Positions 26,774 to 35,005 of a stretch of 64,000 nt of DNA are shown here, in pieces; position 1 is the stretch's first letter, and every line of letters begins with the position of its first letter. A program made the translations under genes and the position numbers. Source of the DNA: Thiomicrorhabdus sp965603495 (lineage in GTDB: Bacteria; Pseudomonadota; Gammaproteobacteria; Thiomicrospirales; Thiomicrospiraceae); NCBI GenBank assembly GCA_965603495.1, contig CBFDDF010000002.1, forward strand, positions 199,554 through 263,553, read 5' to 3'. Under the pieces are notes generated by a model that saw nothing but the letters and a program-made list of their open reading frames with translations, made no database searches and was not told where the DNA came from.

Positions 26774-27049
26774 ATGAAAAAATTGACACTATTTTTAGCT
26801 GGCACTTTATTACTTACTTCGCAATTTGCATTCGCTGAAGTACATCCAGGTGCGGAGCTTCACGAATCAGGTAATTGTATGAGCTGTCATACCGCCAAGC
26901 CCTATAACCCAAAAACAACAGATAGTTTTCCTAAGTTGGTTAAAACTGTGCAATTCTGTAATGACAACCTAAATATTGGGATGTTTGAAGATGAGGTTGA
27001 ACAACTAGCCGATTATCTTAACGAAACTTATTATCATCACTCAAAATAA
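26774..27049 (+). CDS. Small periplasmic c-type cytochrome
   Basis: This exported protein of 91 residues has a signal peptide (LTLFLAGTLLLTSQFAFA). The mature part of about 70 residues has one heme-c motif, NCMSCHTAKPYNPKT, giving covalent attachment and the proximal histidine. A candidate distal methionine lies in LNIGMFEDEVEQLADYLN, the usual C-terminal helix of class I cytochromes c. An extra cysteine is present in VQFCNDNL, and the C-terminus YYHHSK is His-rich. A strong Shine-Dalgarno (AAGGAGA) precedes it. The electron-transfer partner cannot be told: ycaO is divergent and the following gene converges. Confidence 0.85.
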   Translation: MKKLTLFLAGTLLLTSQFAFAEVHPGAELHESGNCMSCHTAKPYNPKTTDSFPKLVKTVQFCNDNLNIGMFEDEVEQLADYLNETYYHHSK

Positions 27050-27075
27050 AGTCTATAACAATTGCTTAAGTGAGC

Positions 27076-27110
27076 TGACCAGCGAGATTAATGAATTATC
27101 TCGCTGGTCA
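27076..27110. terminator. Hairpin terminator downstream of the cytochrome gene
   Basis: A perfect 12-bp stem TGACCAGCGAGA/TCTCGCTGGTCA with an 11-base loop is followed by a T-rich stretch. It lies between convergent genes. Its outer arms share TGACCAG/CTGGTCA with the scattered palindrome. Confidence 0.65.
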
Positions 27111-27198
27111 TTGCCTTTACACGCTAAATTCTAACCTTCATTCCGTCGCCAACCTATACCATTATTCGATTGAATTTTCTGGTTTGTCACACCCTCTT

Positions 27199-28074
27199 TT
27201 ATCTTTCGCTTCTTTTTAAAAGAGATAGACGAGACTTCAGCGTGTTTAAGGCTAGCTCACCTGCTTGCTCAACGCCTTCCGCATACTGCTGAGCCTTAGC
27301 ATCTGCGACAATTTTATCAATCGCTTCAATTAAAAAGTAAACCCGCATATTCTCTGAAATTTTCTTCCAATCTCTATTACGCGACTTCCACATTGCTTCC
27401 AAGCTAGGTTCTTTTTCGAAGGCCTCCAAGATGACTGACAATAGATTACTTAAAGGCTTAATACTCTCAAATGGCATCATTGGACGGCCATAGTCTCCAT
27501 AAAAACTGGAACGATGCAATTTCACCAACGCCAATGCAGGAAGCATGTCTTGCATTTGATTTTCTATTGCTTCTTTTTCAGCCCTGATTAAGCGATCGAG
27601 CGTCAACATGGGCGCGTCAGACTTCCAGCGCCCAAAAACGATATACAGGTTATTTCGCTCAACAAACAGATGCTTACCGACTCCCAGCTTCATGACATCT
27701 TTCTGAGAAACTAAATAGTCTAATTTCTCTTTTTCTAACGTTGTAGTGTCCTGCCACAAGTTCCAACCCAACCCATACTCTGAAACGATATCTTGTTTGC
27801 TTTGCTTTTTGACCATCGGAACACATGAAAGACCATAATCATGACCTTCTACAAACTCAATCACTGAAATTTGATAATCCCCCTTCTCATTAATACCGGC
27901 CACCTTACCAACAATAAAAGCATCGTCTTTGATATTGCCCGATGGATAGGCAACAAAAATGGTTTCACCAATCCGAAACGAATCAGCAAAGGCTCCACTT
28001 GTTACACACAAACTCATGACAAGTATTGTTTTAAAAAAAAGTGTAATGACTGGCTGACTATTCAATTTCCCCAT
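27199..28074 (-). CDS. Exported protein of unknown function
   Basis: I do not recognise this 291-residue family. A Sec signal peptide (FFKTILVMSLCVTSGAFADS) is followed by a small beta-rich segment (FRIGETIFVAYPSGNIKDDA, VAGINEKGDYQISVIEF) that resembles a Tudor/SH3-like barrel. A long, largely helical, lysine- and glutamate-rich C-terminal half follows (DRLIRAEKEAIENQMQDML). Two cysteines occur near the N-terminus, one in the signal peptide. It lies alone between the cytochrome gene (convergent) and the uspA-like gene. Confidence 0.65.
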   Translation of the reverse strand: MGKLNSQPVITLFFKTILVMSLCVTSGAFADSFRIGETIFVAYPSGNIKDDAFIVGKVAGINEKGDYQISVIEFVEGHDYGLSCVPMVKKQSKQDIVSEYGLGWNLWQDTTTLEKEKLDYLVSQKDVMKLGVGKHLFVERNNLYIVFGRWKSDAPMLTLDRLIRAEKEAIENQMQDMLPALALVKLHRSSFYGDYGRPMMPFESIKPLSNLLSVILEAFEKEPSLEAMWKSRNRDWKKISENMRVYFLIEAIDKIVADAKAQQYAEGVEQAGELALNTLKSRLSLLKRSER

Positions 28075-28151
28075 CCTACTGACAAAACTTATTACTTAAC
28101 ATAACTCAACAATATCATTATGTTAGTACTTATTTTTTAAATTAAAAAACT

Positions 28152-28598
28152 CTACTTATCCAGCTTAATGGCCAACACATCGCATGGCGCATTATTAATA
28201 ACTGAATGAGTGGTTGAGCCAATTAATCTTCTCAATCCTGACAGCCCATGAAACCCCATGACAATCAAGTCCGCACTATTGACCGTTGCAATGGCTGTAA
28301 TCTCTGAACTAGGAATACCTTCAACCGTTTTGTAATCTTTAATTTGGTAATCATCAGCCAATTTCTTGAGTTTTTCTTCTGAGAGAGACATTAAACTCCT
28401 TGCCTGCTCATCATCCCAAATACCTGGTAGCCCCATGACGGCTGCATCTTCTAACACAGGATAAATCGGAATATCAACTACATGAATAAGCTCAATTCTC
28501 GCCTTTGATTCAGCCGCTAACTGCTGTGCTTTCTTTAAGGCTTTAACACTGCTTTCAGAAAAATCAATCGCGATCAAAATGTGTTGGTAAACGGCCAT
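28152..28598 (-). CDS. Universal stress protein UspA family
   Basis: This single UspA domain of 148 residues begins YQHILIAIDFSESSVKALKKA. The C-terminal ATP-binding signature GFHGLSGLRRLIGSTTHSVI fits the G-x2-G-x9-G-(S/T) pattern of ATP-binding Usp proteins. The function is stress-related and not further defined. The upstream region holds a consensus DnaA box and an inverted near-copy (28635-28657). Confidence 0.93.
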   Translation of the reverse strand: MAVYQHILIAIDFSESSVKALKKAQQLAAESKARIELIHVVDIPIYPVLEDAAVMGLPGIWDDEQARSLMSLSEEKLKKLADDYQIKDYKTVEGIPSSEITAIATVNSADLIVMGFHGLSGLRRLIGSTTHSVINNAPCDVLAIKLDK

Positions 28599-28634
28599 AA
28601 CCTTACTCCTAATTTCACTTATTTATTATTTATC

Positions 28635-28657
28635 TTATACACAAAAGGTGTGGATAA
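28635..28657. promoter_or_regulatory. Pair of inverted DnaA boxes upstream of the uspA-like gene
   Basis: TGTGGATAA (28649-28657) is the exact complement of the DnaA box TTATCCACA. TTATACACA (28635-28643) is a one-mismatch box in inverted orientation, five bases away. They lie about 36-60 bases upstream of the gene's start codon. A further weaker match, TGTGTGTAA, is at 28661. Confidence 0.45.
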
Positions 28658-28833
28658 ATTTGTGTGTAATAAAAGTTTAACCTAAAAAAAGCTAGTAAAG
28701 TCTTAAGCTTCTCTGATACTGCTTACTTTTTAAGCGATTAGAATTTTAATGCTCATAACCGCTACAAATTGATGAGTTCAGGCCGTCGCCTAAAAGCACA
28801 ATTAGAGTTGATGAAAGCGACTCCATCCTCTCA

Positions 28834-29565
28834 TCATTTGGCACCCTGTTTAAGCTTTCTTTCTTCAATGGTATCTGCAACGTGATTTCGAAGATAAATC
28901 GGAACAGGTACTTTCTCTTGAAGCCTACTTGCTGGCGATTGAGACTGCTGAGCTAACCTAGCCACCGAATCGGCAGACGGTAAAGTGTGAGTCCAATCCA
29001 AAAACAATTCTACCAGGCCAGGGTACTCTTGCTGAATATCCCCTAAGCCAACACACTCTCCTCCTAACTCAGCAATACGAATGCTCGCAACCTCAGGAGA
29101 GAGTAACTCTATCGAACCGGCATTTAGCAACCCTGTCTGCAAATCATAAACACCGGATTGTATATAAACTTCTTTCATACGGGCATCCATAATAGCGCAC
29201 CAAGCTATGCTATCTTGCGCTTCGATAGGATATTCCTGTTTTTTGGTGGACAAGACGCCTTCCGCCATCGCTTCCAATGAAGAAATATTCACCACAGGCT
29301 TATCCCAACCGAGCGCTAAGCCCTGGATAACACCAGCAGAGATTCGAACCCCTGTGAACGCACCAGGCCCTTCTCCATAAGCTAATAAATCTAAAGACGA
29401 CCCCCTTAAGGCTGATTCAGTCATTACTTCATCAACCATCTCTAGCAAGCGAAGTGCATGCTTCTGTGGTAAAACTTCATAGCGTTTAAAAACCCGCCCT
29501 TGATAAAGTAGAGCCACCGAGCAGGCTGCAGTAGAAGTTTCTACCGCTAAAATTGTTTTTGACAT
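28834..29565 (-). CDS. tsaB: tRNA threonylcarbamoyladenosine biosynthesis protein TsaB
   Basis: TsaB is a 243-residue ASKHA-fold partner of TsaD in making t6A37 of tRNAs. The motifs are ILAVETSTAACSVALL at the N-terminus and LLAYGEGPGAFTGVRISAGV with the family GPGSFTG-type loop. It lacks the HxxxH metal site of TsaD, as expected. The upstream gap holds a 27-base A/T-rich inverted repeat. Confidence 0.95.
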   Translation of the reverse strand: MSKTILAVETSTAACSVALLYQGRVFKRYEVLPQKHALRLLEMVDEVMTESALRGSSLDLLAYGEGPGAFTGVRISAGVIQGLALGWDKPVVNISSLEAMAEGVLSTKKQEYPIEAQDSIAWCAIMDARMKEVYIQSGVYDLQTGLLNAGSIELLSPEVASIRIAELGGECVGLGDIQQEYPGLVELFLDWTHTLPSADSVARLAQQSQSPASRLQEKVPVPIYLRNHVADTIEERKLKQGAK

Positions 29566-29603
29566 TCTTTATCCCACTTGAATTCGCATATTACATGTAA
29601 TTG

Positions 29604-29630
29604 ATTATAAAGTAGACCCTACTTTATAAT
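29604..29630. repeat. A/T-rich perfect inverted repeat upstream of tsaB
   Basis: ATTATAAAGTAG and its exact complement CTACTTTATAAT (12 bp each) are separated by three bases (ACC). It lies 39 bases upstream of the tsaB start and downstream of the helicase gene. It may be an operator or an mRNA hairpin; there is no T run typical of a terminator. Confidence 0.6.
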
Positions 29631-29667
29631 TAATTTATAAAATCTTTATAACCTAATGATATTAATC

Positions 29668-31614
29668 TTATTTAAGCTTCTCAATGGCCGATTCAGCATC
29701 ATAAACCCATGGAAAATCTGGCAAACTATCCCGAATGGTCTTGCCATAGCTTTTCGAAGATAACCGTGGATCACAGAGCATCAAAACCCCCTTATCGGTT
29801 ACATCGCGAATCAGGCGGCCTGAGCCTTGCTTCATTGCCATCACCGCTTCCGGAAGTTGGAAATGCGCAAACCCATTCAAACCTTTTTCTTTTAAATAAG
29901 CTTCTCGTGCCTGGACAATTGGATCATCTGGCGGGGCAAATGGAATACGATCAATCATCACTAATTTTAAAGCATCACCTTTCACATCGACACCTTCCCA
30001 GAAACTACTAGTACCCAGCAACACCGCTTTATCTGACGTTTTAAAACGCTCCAAAAGCGTTAATTTCGGCAAGTCGCCTTGTACTAATAAAGTGCCCTCC
30101 CAGTGACTTTCCATAATCGCTCGAGCTTCTTGCATGGCTCGATGACTGGTGAACAACATAAAAGCACAGCCTTCACTGGCTTTTAAGAGTGGCCACGCGG
30201 CACGTAAACAGACCTTAATATAGTCTTCACTTCGGGGCTCGGGTAATCCAATCGGGTGATAAACCACAGCTTGTGTCTGATAATCAAAGGGACTTTCCCA
30301 ATGACTCGTTTGCGCCTCCCCCAATCCTAACCGATTAGCAAAATAACCAAAATTATTGCGTACACTTAAGGTCGCAGAGGTAAATAACCAGGTACCCCCT
30401 ATCAACTCTCTTTGACGACTAAATGGGTCAGCAACACTCAATGGCGTTAAGTTAAATTTAAAACGCGCTTGAGACGATTCTATCCAACGTATTTTGTTCT
30501 CGGATTTACTATTCAACCAATCTTTAAATTGTGACTCAAAGTCCTTGGCTCTTTTATAAACGGCGGTAATTTGCTTACCGCGTTCAGCCACCGCTTTTAA
30601 ATTTTCGACCAAAAAAGACAAACTGTCCAAGAAGCGTTTCATCACCAAATGAAAGGCTTTTTCAGATTCGAGCTGCTCCCAAGTCCAACGTTTTTCCCAC
30701 TTACCGAGCGATTCATTGAGTAATTTAAGTTGCTCTGCCAAGTGGTTGGCTTGATCAGAAATCGATTTAGACTCTGGCGACTCGATTTTCTGTGCCTGTT
30801 TAACATCTCTGATCAATTCATCTAACTGACTTCGAGTGATGGAAAAACCTAAAAACTGTGCGGCAATGTCTGGTAATTGGTGCGCCTCATCGAAGATATA
30901 AACTTCCGCGTTGGGTAGCAATTCTCCAAAGCCTTGCTCACGCAAAGAGAGATCGGCACAAAATAGATGATGGTTTACAACTAAAACCTGCGCTTCAGTG
31001 GCTTGCTGCTTGACTTTAGGATAAAAGCAACCTGAATCTACATTACAGTCCGCAGCCTGACAAAACTCTAAACGTGCACAGACTTTTTTCCATATCGGGT
31101 CATCTTCAGCCACTTCATTTAACTCAGCTCTATCGCCCAAAAGGCTTTTGCCTTGTACCCACTCATGAATTAAAGCTAATTTTTTCCAATCTTCTCGACT
31201 GTGCTGCTCCGCTGTTTCAGTAATTTCAAGGCGCTGCGGGCAAACATAGTTATCACGCCCCTTTAGAATTCTTGCCTTACCTTTAATGCCACAGGCTTTA
31301 AAAAGAATGGGAAGATCTTTTTGGACTAATTGTTCTTGCAATGTTTTAGTTGCAGTCGAAACAATCACCATTTTACCTGATAATAAAGCTGGTACTAAAT
31401 AGGCAAAGGTTTTTCCTGTACCGGTGCCGGCCTCAGCTAACAAAGTGCCTTCTCGCTCAATCAGCCGTTCAATTTCATAAGCCATTTCAATTTGTGGCTG
31501 TCTTGGCTGGTAACCATCGACTAATTCAGAAAGCGCACCTGCTCCCCCCATCACATCATCAACGGTTAAAAGAGAGGTTTTACTGGTTTTAGGAGTTGAG
31601 ATGCTTTCTGGCAT
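29668..31614 (-). CDS. ATP-dependent DNA helicase, DinG/YoaA family
   Basis: This superfamily 2 helicase of 648 residues belongs to the XPD-like iron-sulfur group. Walker A is EAGTGTGKTFAYL (residues about 61-73) and the DEAH box is IFDEAHQLPDIAA near residue 240. A cysteine cluster for a 4Fe-4S cofactor lies between them (NYVCPQRLE ... FCQAADCNVDSGCFYPKV). Motif V/VI segments are GTSSFWEGVDVKGD and GSGRLIRDVTDKG. YoaA and DinG both fit; the order and lengths favour YoaA. It unwinds DNA in repair of damaged replication forks. Confidence 0.92.
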   Translation of the reverse strand: MPESISTPKTSKTSLLTVDDVMGGAGALSELVDGYQPRQPQIEMAYEIERLIEREGTLLAEAGTGTGKTFAYLVPALLSGKMVIVSTATKTLQEQLVQKDLPILFKACGIKGKARILKGRDNYVCPQRLEITETAEQHSREDWKKLALIHEWVQGKSLLGDRAELNEVAEDDPIWKKVCARLEFCQAADCNVDSGCFYPKVKQQATEAQVLVVNHHLFCADLSLREQGFGELLPNAEVYIFDEAHQLPDIAAQFLGFSITRSQLDELIRDVKQAQKIESPESKSISDQANHLAEQLKLLNESLGKWEKRWTWEQLESEKAFHLVMKRFLDSLSFLVENLKAVAERGKQITAVYKRAKDFESQFKDWLNSKSENKIRWIESSQARFKFNLTPLSVADPFSRQRELIGGTWLFTSATLSVRNNFGYFANRLGLGEAQTSHWESPFDYQTQAVVYHPIGLPEPRSEDYIKVCLRAAWPLLKASEGCAFMLFTSHRAMQEARAIMESHWEGTLLVQGDLPKLTLLERFKTSDKAVLLGTSSFWEGVDVKGDALKLVMIDRIPFAPPDDPIVQAREAYLKEKGLNGFAHFQLPEAVMAMKQGSGRLIRDVTDKGVLMLCDPRLSSKSYGKTIRDSLPDFPWVYDAESAIEKLK

Positions 31615-31752
31615 GATAAAAAGGAGATCCGTTGAGAAAAATACTTGAAGGCATTATACGTGAATGAAACACAATATCCTGTACCAGAACCTCACATTAA
31701 ACTTAAAAATCACTAAATATGCTTAAACAGGCGACTTTTTAACAATCTTGGC

Positions 31753-31781
31753 TAGACAGTGGATTTGGAAACCTTTATAAT
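31753..31781 (+). promoter_or_regulatory. Sigma-70 promoter of the L36 gene
   Basis: TAGACA (31753-31758) and the consensus TATAAT (31776-31781) are separated by exactly 17 bases. Transcription would start near 31788, giving a leader of about 64 bases before the L36 start codon. No Zur-box-like palindrome was seen overlapping it. Confidence 0.7.
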
Positions 31782-31851
31782 CCGCCACTTCAAATTTGAA
31801 CTTAAGTCGAATTGGTTTTGAATATTCGGCCCTATAAAATGGATATATCCT

Positions 31852-31977
31852 ATGAAAATCTTATCATCATTAAAATCAGCTAAAACACGCCATAAAGATT
31901 GTCAAATCGTTAAGCGTCGTGGAAAAGTTTATGTTATCTGTAAAACGAATCCTAAATTCAAAGCGCGTCAGCGTTAA
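31852..31977 (+). CDS. rpmJ: 50S ribosomal protein L36, zinc-independent type B
   Basis: This is a 41-residue basic protein. It begins MKILSSLKSAKTRHKDCQIV and continues with KRRGKVYVICKTNPKFKARQR. It matches YkgO-type (type B) L36: two of the zinc ligands of the standard form are gone, the first cysteine being replaced in the segment KTRHKDC and the late histidine by phenylalanine (PKFK). Its own promoter and a strong terminator make it a monocistronic unit, away from the alpha-operon location of standard rpmJ. In bacteria with both forms, type B is often induced on zinc starvation. Confidence 0.95.
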   Translation: MKILSSLKSAKTRHKDCQIVKRRGKVYVICKTNPKFKARQR

Positions 31978-31997
31978 TTTAGACTTGTAGCAGTAAC

Positions 31998-32028
31998 AAA
32001 AAAGGCGCCCTGATCAGGCGCCTTTTTT
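31998..32028 (+). terminator. Strong Rho-independent terminator of rpmJ
   Basis: A stem GGCGCC/GGCGCC extended by A:T pairs (AAAAAAGGCGCC with GGCGCCTTTTTT) with a 7-base loop is followed by T residues. It is 20 bases after the L36 stop and works for the plus strand; the flanking A run allows function on the other strand too. Confidence 0.95.
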
Positions 32029-32080
32029 ATGGGTGAAATTCTATAGAACCCTGTTAAAGTGATCTTTTTAACCAACTCAC

Positions 32081-33055
32081 TCAAAGTCCTAACATTTCCT
32101 TTTCAACCTTCTGAATTGTCTTAACAATCAAATCCGTATCAACCTTGCCAATAAAATAATCAGCTCCCATGCTTAATACTTCACGACTGTTATTATCACT
32201 CGTCATGGAAGTATGCACAATAATCGGCATTTTTTTAGTCCTACTATTGGCACGTAACTCTTGAATAACCGTATGACCTGAAGCGACAGGCATCTCTAAA
32301 TCAGTGAATACCATGGAAATATCTTCAAGTGATTCAAGGCCACTAATATAATCAAGTAACTGCCGACCATCATCAAAGCCCTTATACTTCAAATTAAGTT
32401 GGCTAAATACCATGCCCATGTATTTCTGAATAGCTTTACTGTCTTCTGCAAATAAGATTGTTTTTGCATAAATCTCATCGCTAAAGACTAATCCGTCCTT
32501 TTGAACATCTTTAGCAGAGGCAAAAATCTTTTCAGCAACTGTTGGCATCGCTTCAATCAATAGCTTTTCAATATCAAGAATGAAACACAAGGTTTCACTA
32601 TTTTCTAGATAGGTGTGGTTTACAATTTGATTGGAGTTAACGTCGACATTATAGTTACCGGCAGGATGAATATCTGACCAATTCTTTTCTTCAACGCCAT
32701 GGATATAAGAAACGCGTAAGCCAATAAAATTATGGCTAAAATCAGAGACGATGATAATCGACTTTTCACGCTCTTCATCTGACATATCAAACCCCATCCA
32801 CTTAGGTAGATCAATTACCGGCAGATATACACCGCGCAACTCAACCATCCCTTCAATAAGAGGGTTTGTATCAGGCATAGGCGCAACTTTATAGGAACGA
32901 CCCTCTAGAACTTCGCGAACTTTAAATACATTCATTCCATAATAAGGAGGTTGAACCTCTTCTTTTGGAAACTGAACTTGAAAGATCATCAAGCTCATTT
33001 GATTATTTTTACTTAACTGTGCGGTTTTTTCAGCCTGTTCTAAAGTTGTGCTCAT
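32081..33055 (-). CDS. cheV: Chemotaxis protein CheV (CheW-like adaptor with receiver domain)
   Basis: This 324-residue protein has an N-terminal CheW-like coupling domain (FKVREVLEGRSYKVAP, MVELRGVYLPVIDLPKWMG) and a C-terminal receiver domain. Receiver residues are the acidic pair ILFAEDS, the phosphorylated Asp in MVFTDLEMPVASG, the Thr/Ser in IVHTSMTSDN and the Lys in FIGKVDTD. CheV couples chemoreceptors to CheA and may buffer phosphate flow. No other chemotaxis gene is adjacent; a chemoreceptor gene lies at the right end of the window. Confidence 0.94.
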   Translation of the reverse strand: MSTTLEQAEKTAQLSKNNQMSLMIFQVQFPKEEVQPPYYGMNVFKVREVLEGRSYKVAPMPDTNPLIEGMVELRGVYLPVIDLPKWMGFDMSDEEREKSIIIVSDFSHNFIGLRVSYIHGVEEKNWSDIHPAGNYNVDVNSNQIVNHTYLENSETLCFILDIEKLLIEAMPTVAEKIFASAKDVQKDGLVFSDEIYAKTILFAEDSKAIQKYMGMVFSQLNLKYKGFDDGRQLLDYISGLESLEDISMVFTDLEMPVASGHTVIQELRANSRTKKMPIIVHTSMTSDNNSREVLSMGADYFIGKVDTDLIVKTIQKVEKEMLGL

Positions 33056-33167
33056 AGATATCGCCTTAACTGTTATCTAAATATTGTCCAAAACCCTGAA
33101 GGATTCTATAAATGCTCTTGATTTTAACTCAAAATAAATCATTTAAGAAAGATTTATCCGAATGAAC

Positions 33168-33193
33168 TTAATTGACCAGGCCTGGTCAATTAA
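33168..33193. repeat. 26-bp perfect palindrome around ACCAGGCCTGGT
   Basis: The arms TTAATTGACCAGG and CCTGGTCAATTAA are exact complements with no spacer. The centre (33175-33186) is the scattered 12-bp palindrome. It lies in the 143-base gap between rnhB and cheV, just after the rnhB stop codon, and is the longest symmetric copy in the window. Confidence 0.95.
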
Positions 33194-33198
33194 AAATT

Positions 33199-33837
33199 TC
33201 AATCTGCTTCTATCAATTGCTTGATGGGTTTAAAGGTCTTTCTATAACCAGTAATCATGCCAAACTCTTTAATTGCAGCCAAATGCTTGACCGTAGGGTA
33301 GCCTTTATGCTGATTAAAGCCATATTGTGGATAAATTTCATGTAAATCTAACATCTGCTGATCTCTATAGACCTTAGCTAAGATGGAAGCAGCACTGATT
33401 TCTTTGATTTTGTCATCCCCCTTAATCACCGACTGACAAGCACAACTCAATTGGGGGCAACGATTGCCGTCTACATAGAGGTATGAAATTTTAGCACCAC
33501 TGGCTTGTACTTTTTGGACTGCACGCTGCATGGCCAACATTGTGGCCTGTAAAATGTTAATTTCATCAATCTCTTCAGGCGACGCAACTGCAATTGCGTA
33601 AGCTACGGCCTGCTCTTTAATCAATATCGCTAATTGTGTACGCTTGGCTTCAGACAATTTTTTTGAGTCTTTAAGCGGCAATACACAGCCTGTAGGTAAA
33701 ATCACGGCAGCAGCAACGACATCGCCAATTAATGGTCCTCGCCCGACTTCATCAACGCCAACAGTCTCTCCTGTTAAAGACATAAACTCAGGACTGAGTA
33801 CTTCGGTAAATAAGTCAGCTTGCACTTTACTTTCCAT
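33199..33837 (-). CDS. rnhB: Ribonuclease HII
   Basis: This 212-residue enzyme removes ribonucleotides from DNA. The signature GVDEVGRGPLIGDVVAAAVIL carries the DEG-type acidic pair. Further motifs are LKDSKKLSEAKR, YVDGNRCPQ and AASILAKVYRDQ with the catalytic Asp/Glu. The C-terminal GYPTVKHLAAI is typical. The start overlaps the end of lpxB by 11 bases, as in many gammaproteobacteria. Confidence 0.97.
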   Translation of the reverse strand: MESKVQADLFTEVLSPEFMSLTGETVGVDEVGRGPLIGDVVAAAVILPTGCVLPLKDSKKLSEAKRTQLAILIKEQAVAYAIAVASPEEIDEINILQATMLAMQRAVQKVQASGAKISYLYVDGNRCPQLSCACQSVIKGDDKIKEISAASILAKVYRDQQMLDLHEIYPQYGFNQHKGYPTVKHLAAIKEFGMITGYRKTFKPIKQLIEAD

Positions 33838-35005
33838 TCAAGCCTGCCCATTCAGTAATCGCATCGCTTGCCAACTCTGAGGCATTTTGCTTCAGAGCAT
33901 TATATTGAAGTTCAAAAGCTGAGATTTGTTTTTGTCGAAGCTCAGTGTCAACAATCAAACGTCCCATCTGAAGCGCTATTTTTTCAGGCGTTGCATCCTT
34001 TTGAATCAGTTCTGAGACGAGTGATTGGTTTGCTAAGATATTCGGTAATCCAATCCATTGCGTTGTCGCTAATCGTTTCATAATCCAATAAGAAAGTGGA
34101 TGCACTTGAATCGCCAATACCAAAGGTTTTTTCATCAAAGCAGCCTCAAGAGTTGCCGTGCCTGAAGTCACTAAAGCTTGATCACATGCCTCCAAAACCA
34201 AACGAGATTGCCCATCGACCAACAGAATAGAAGAACTTGCTCCAAATTGATCAACCGCCTGTTGAATCCGCTGGCGAGCCTTATCATGTACGCAAGGAAT
34301 AACGTAACGCATATGCGGGTAAATACGAGAGAGTATCTTCGCGGCTTGCACATAAATATCCGCCATTCGCTCTATTTCACTCATACGTGAACCAGGTAAA
34401 ATGGCCGTAATGGGATCGTAGCCACCTAAACCAAGCTTTTCTCTGGCTTGTTGTGTATTGGGGCTTGCAGGGAATTGATTTGCTAACGGATGTCCTACGA
34501 ACTTCACAGGGATCTGATATCGATGGTAATACTCTGGCTCAAAGGGAAACAGAACCAACACACCGTCAACAGCAAGCCGGACTTTTTCAAGACGGTTCAA
34601 GCGCCAAGCCCACACCGAAGGACCGACATAATGGACGGTGGTGATATTTTGCTTTTTAAGCTCAGATTCAACTTTAAAGTTAAAATCTGGTGCATCAATC
34701 CCAATAAAGACATCAGGTTTAAGAGCGAGTAGTTGTTGAATGAGAGATTTACGAATCTTTAGCAGTTCAAAAAGATGTTTAAGGACTTCAAAAAAACCCA
34801 TTACCGATAGCTTTTCCATCGGAAACCAGCTTTCAAAGCCTAAAGACAGCATTTTAGGACCCCCAATACCGACAAATCTAGCATTGGGGTAACGTGCTTG
34901 TAAACTTAAAATCAGATCAGAGCCAAGTGTATCACCCGAGGCCTCACCCGCGACCATTGCAATAGTCAGTTTGGCCTGAGAATGTACAATAACCTTACCT
35001 GACAA
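33827..35005 (-). CDS. lpxB: Lipid-A-disaccharide synthase
   Basis: This 392-residue glycosyltransferase joins UDP-2,3-diacylglucosamine and lipid X. Family motifs are MVAGEASGDTLGSDLI, FVGIGGPKMLSLGF, IDAPDFNFKVE, HYVGPSVWAWR, LPGSRMSEIERM and VTSGTATLEAAL. The start is TTG at 35005; E. coli LpxB has a similar N-terminal tail before the VAGE motif, so the first ATG (17 codons later) is too late. It overlaps lpxA and rnhB. Confidence 0.97.
   Translation of the reverse strand: MSGKVIVHSQAKLTIAMVAGEASGDTLGSDLILSLQARYPNARFVGIGGPKMLSLGFESWFPMEKLSVMGFFEVLKHLFELLKIRKSLIQQLLALKPDVFIGIDAPDFNFKVESELKKQNITTVHYVGPSVWAWRLNRLEKVRLAVDGVLVLFPFEPEYYHRYQIPVKFVGHPLANQFPASPNTQQAREKLGLGGYDPITAILPGSRMSEIERMADIYVQAAKILSRIYPHMRYVIPCVHDKARQRIQQAVDQFGASSSILLVDGQSRLVLEACDQALVTSGTATLEAALMKKPLVLAIQVHPLSYWIMKRLATTQWIGLPNILANQSLVSELIQKDATPEKIALQMGRLIVDTELRQKQISAFELQYNALKQNASELASDAITEWAGLNGK

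Noticed and set aside
29012..29023. Possible further palindrome copy in tsaB (ACCAGGCCAGGG)
   Set aside because: Three mismatches destroy the symmetry, so it is likely chance codon use.
33326..33334. DnaA box match inside rnhB
   Set aside because: Single isolated coding match, expected by chance at this frequency.
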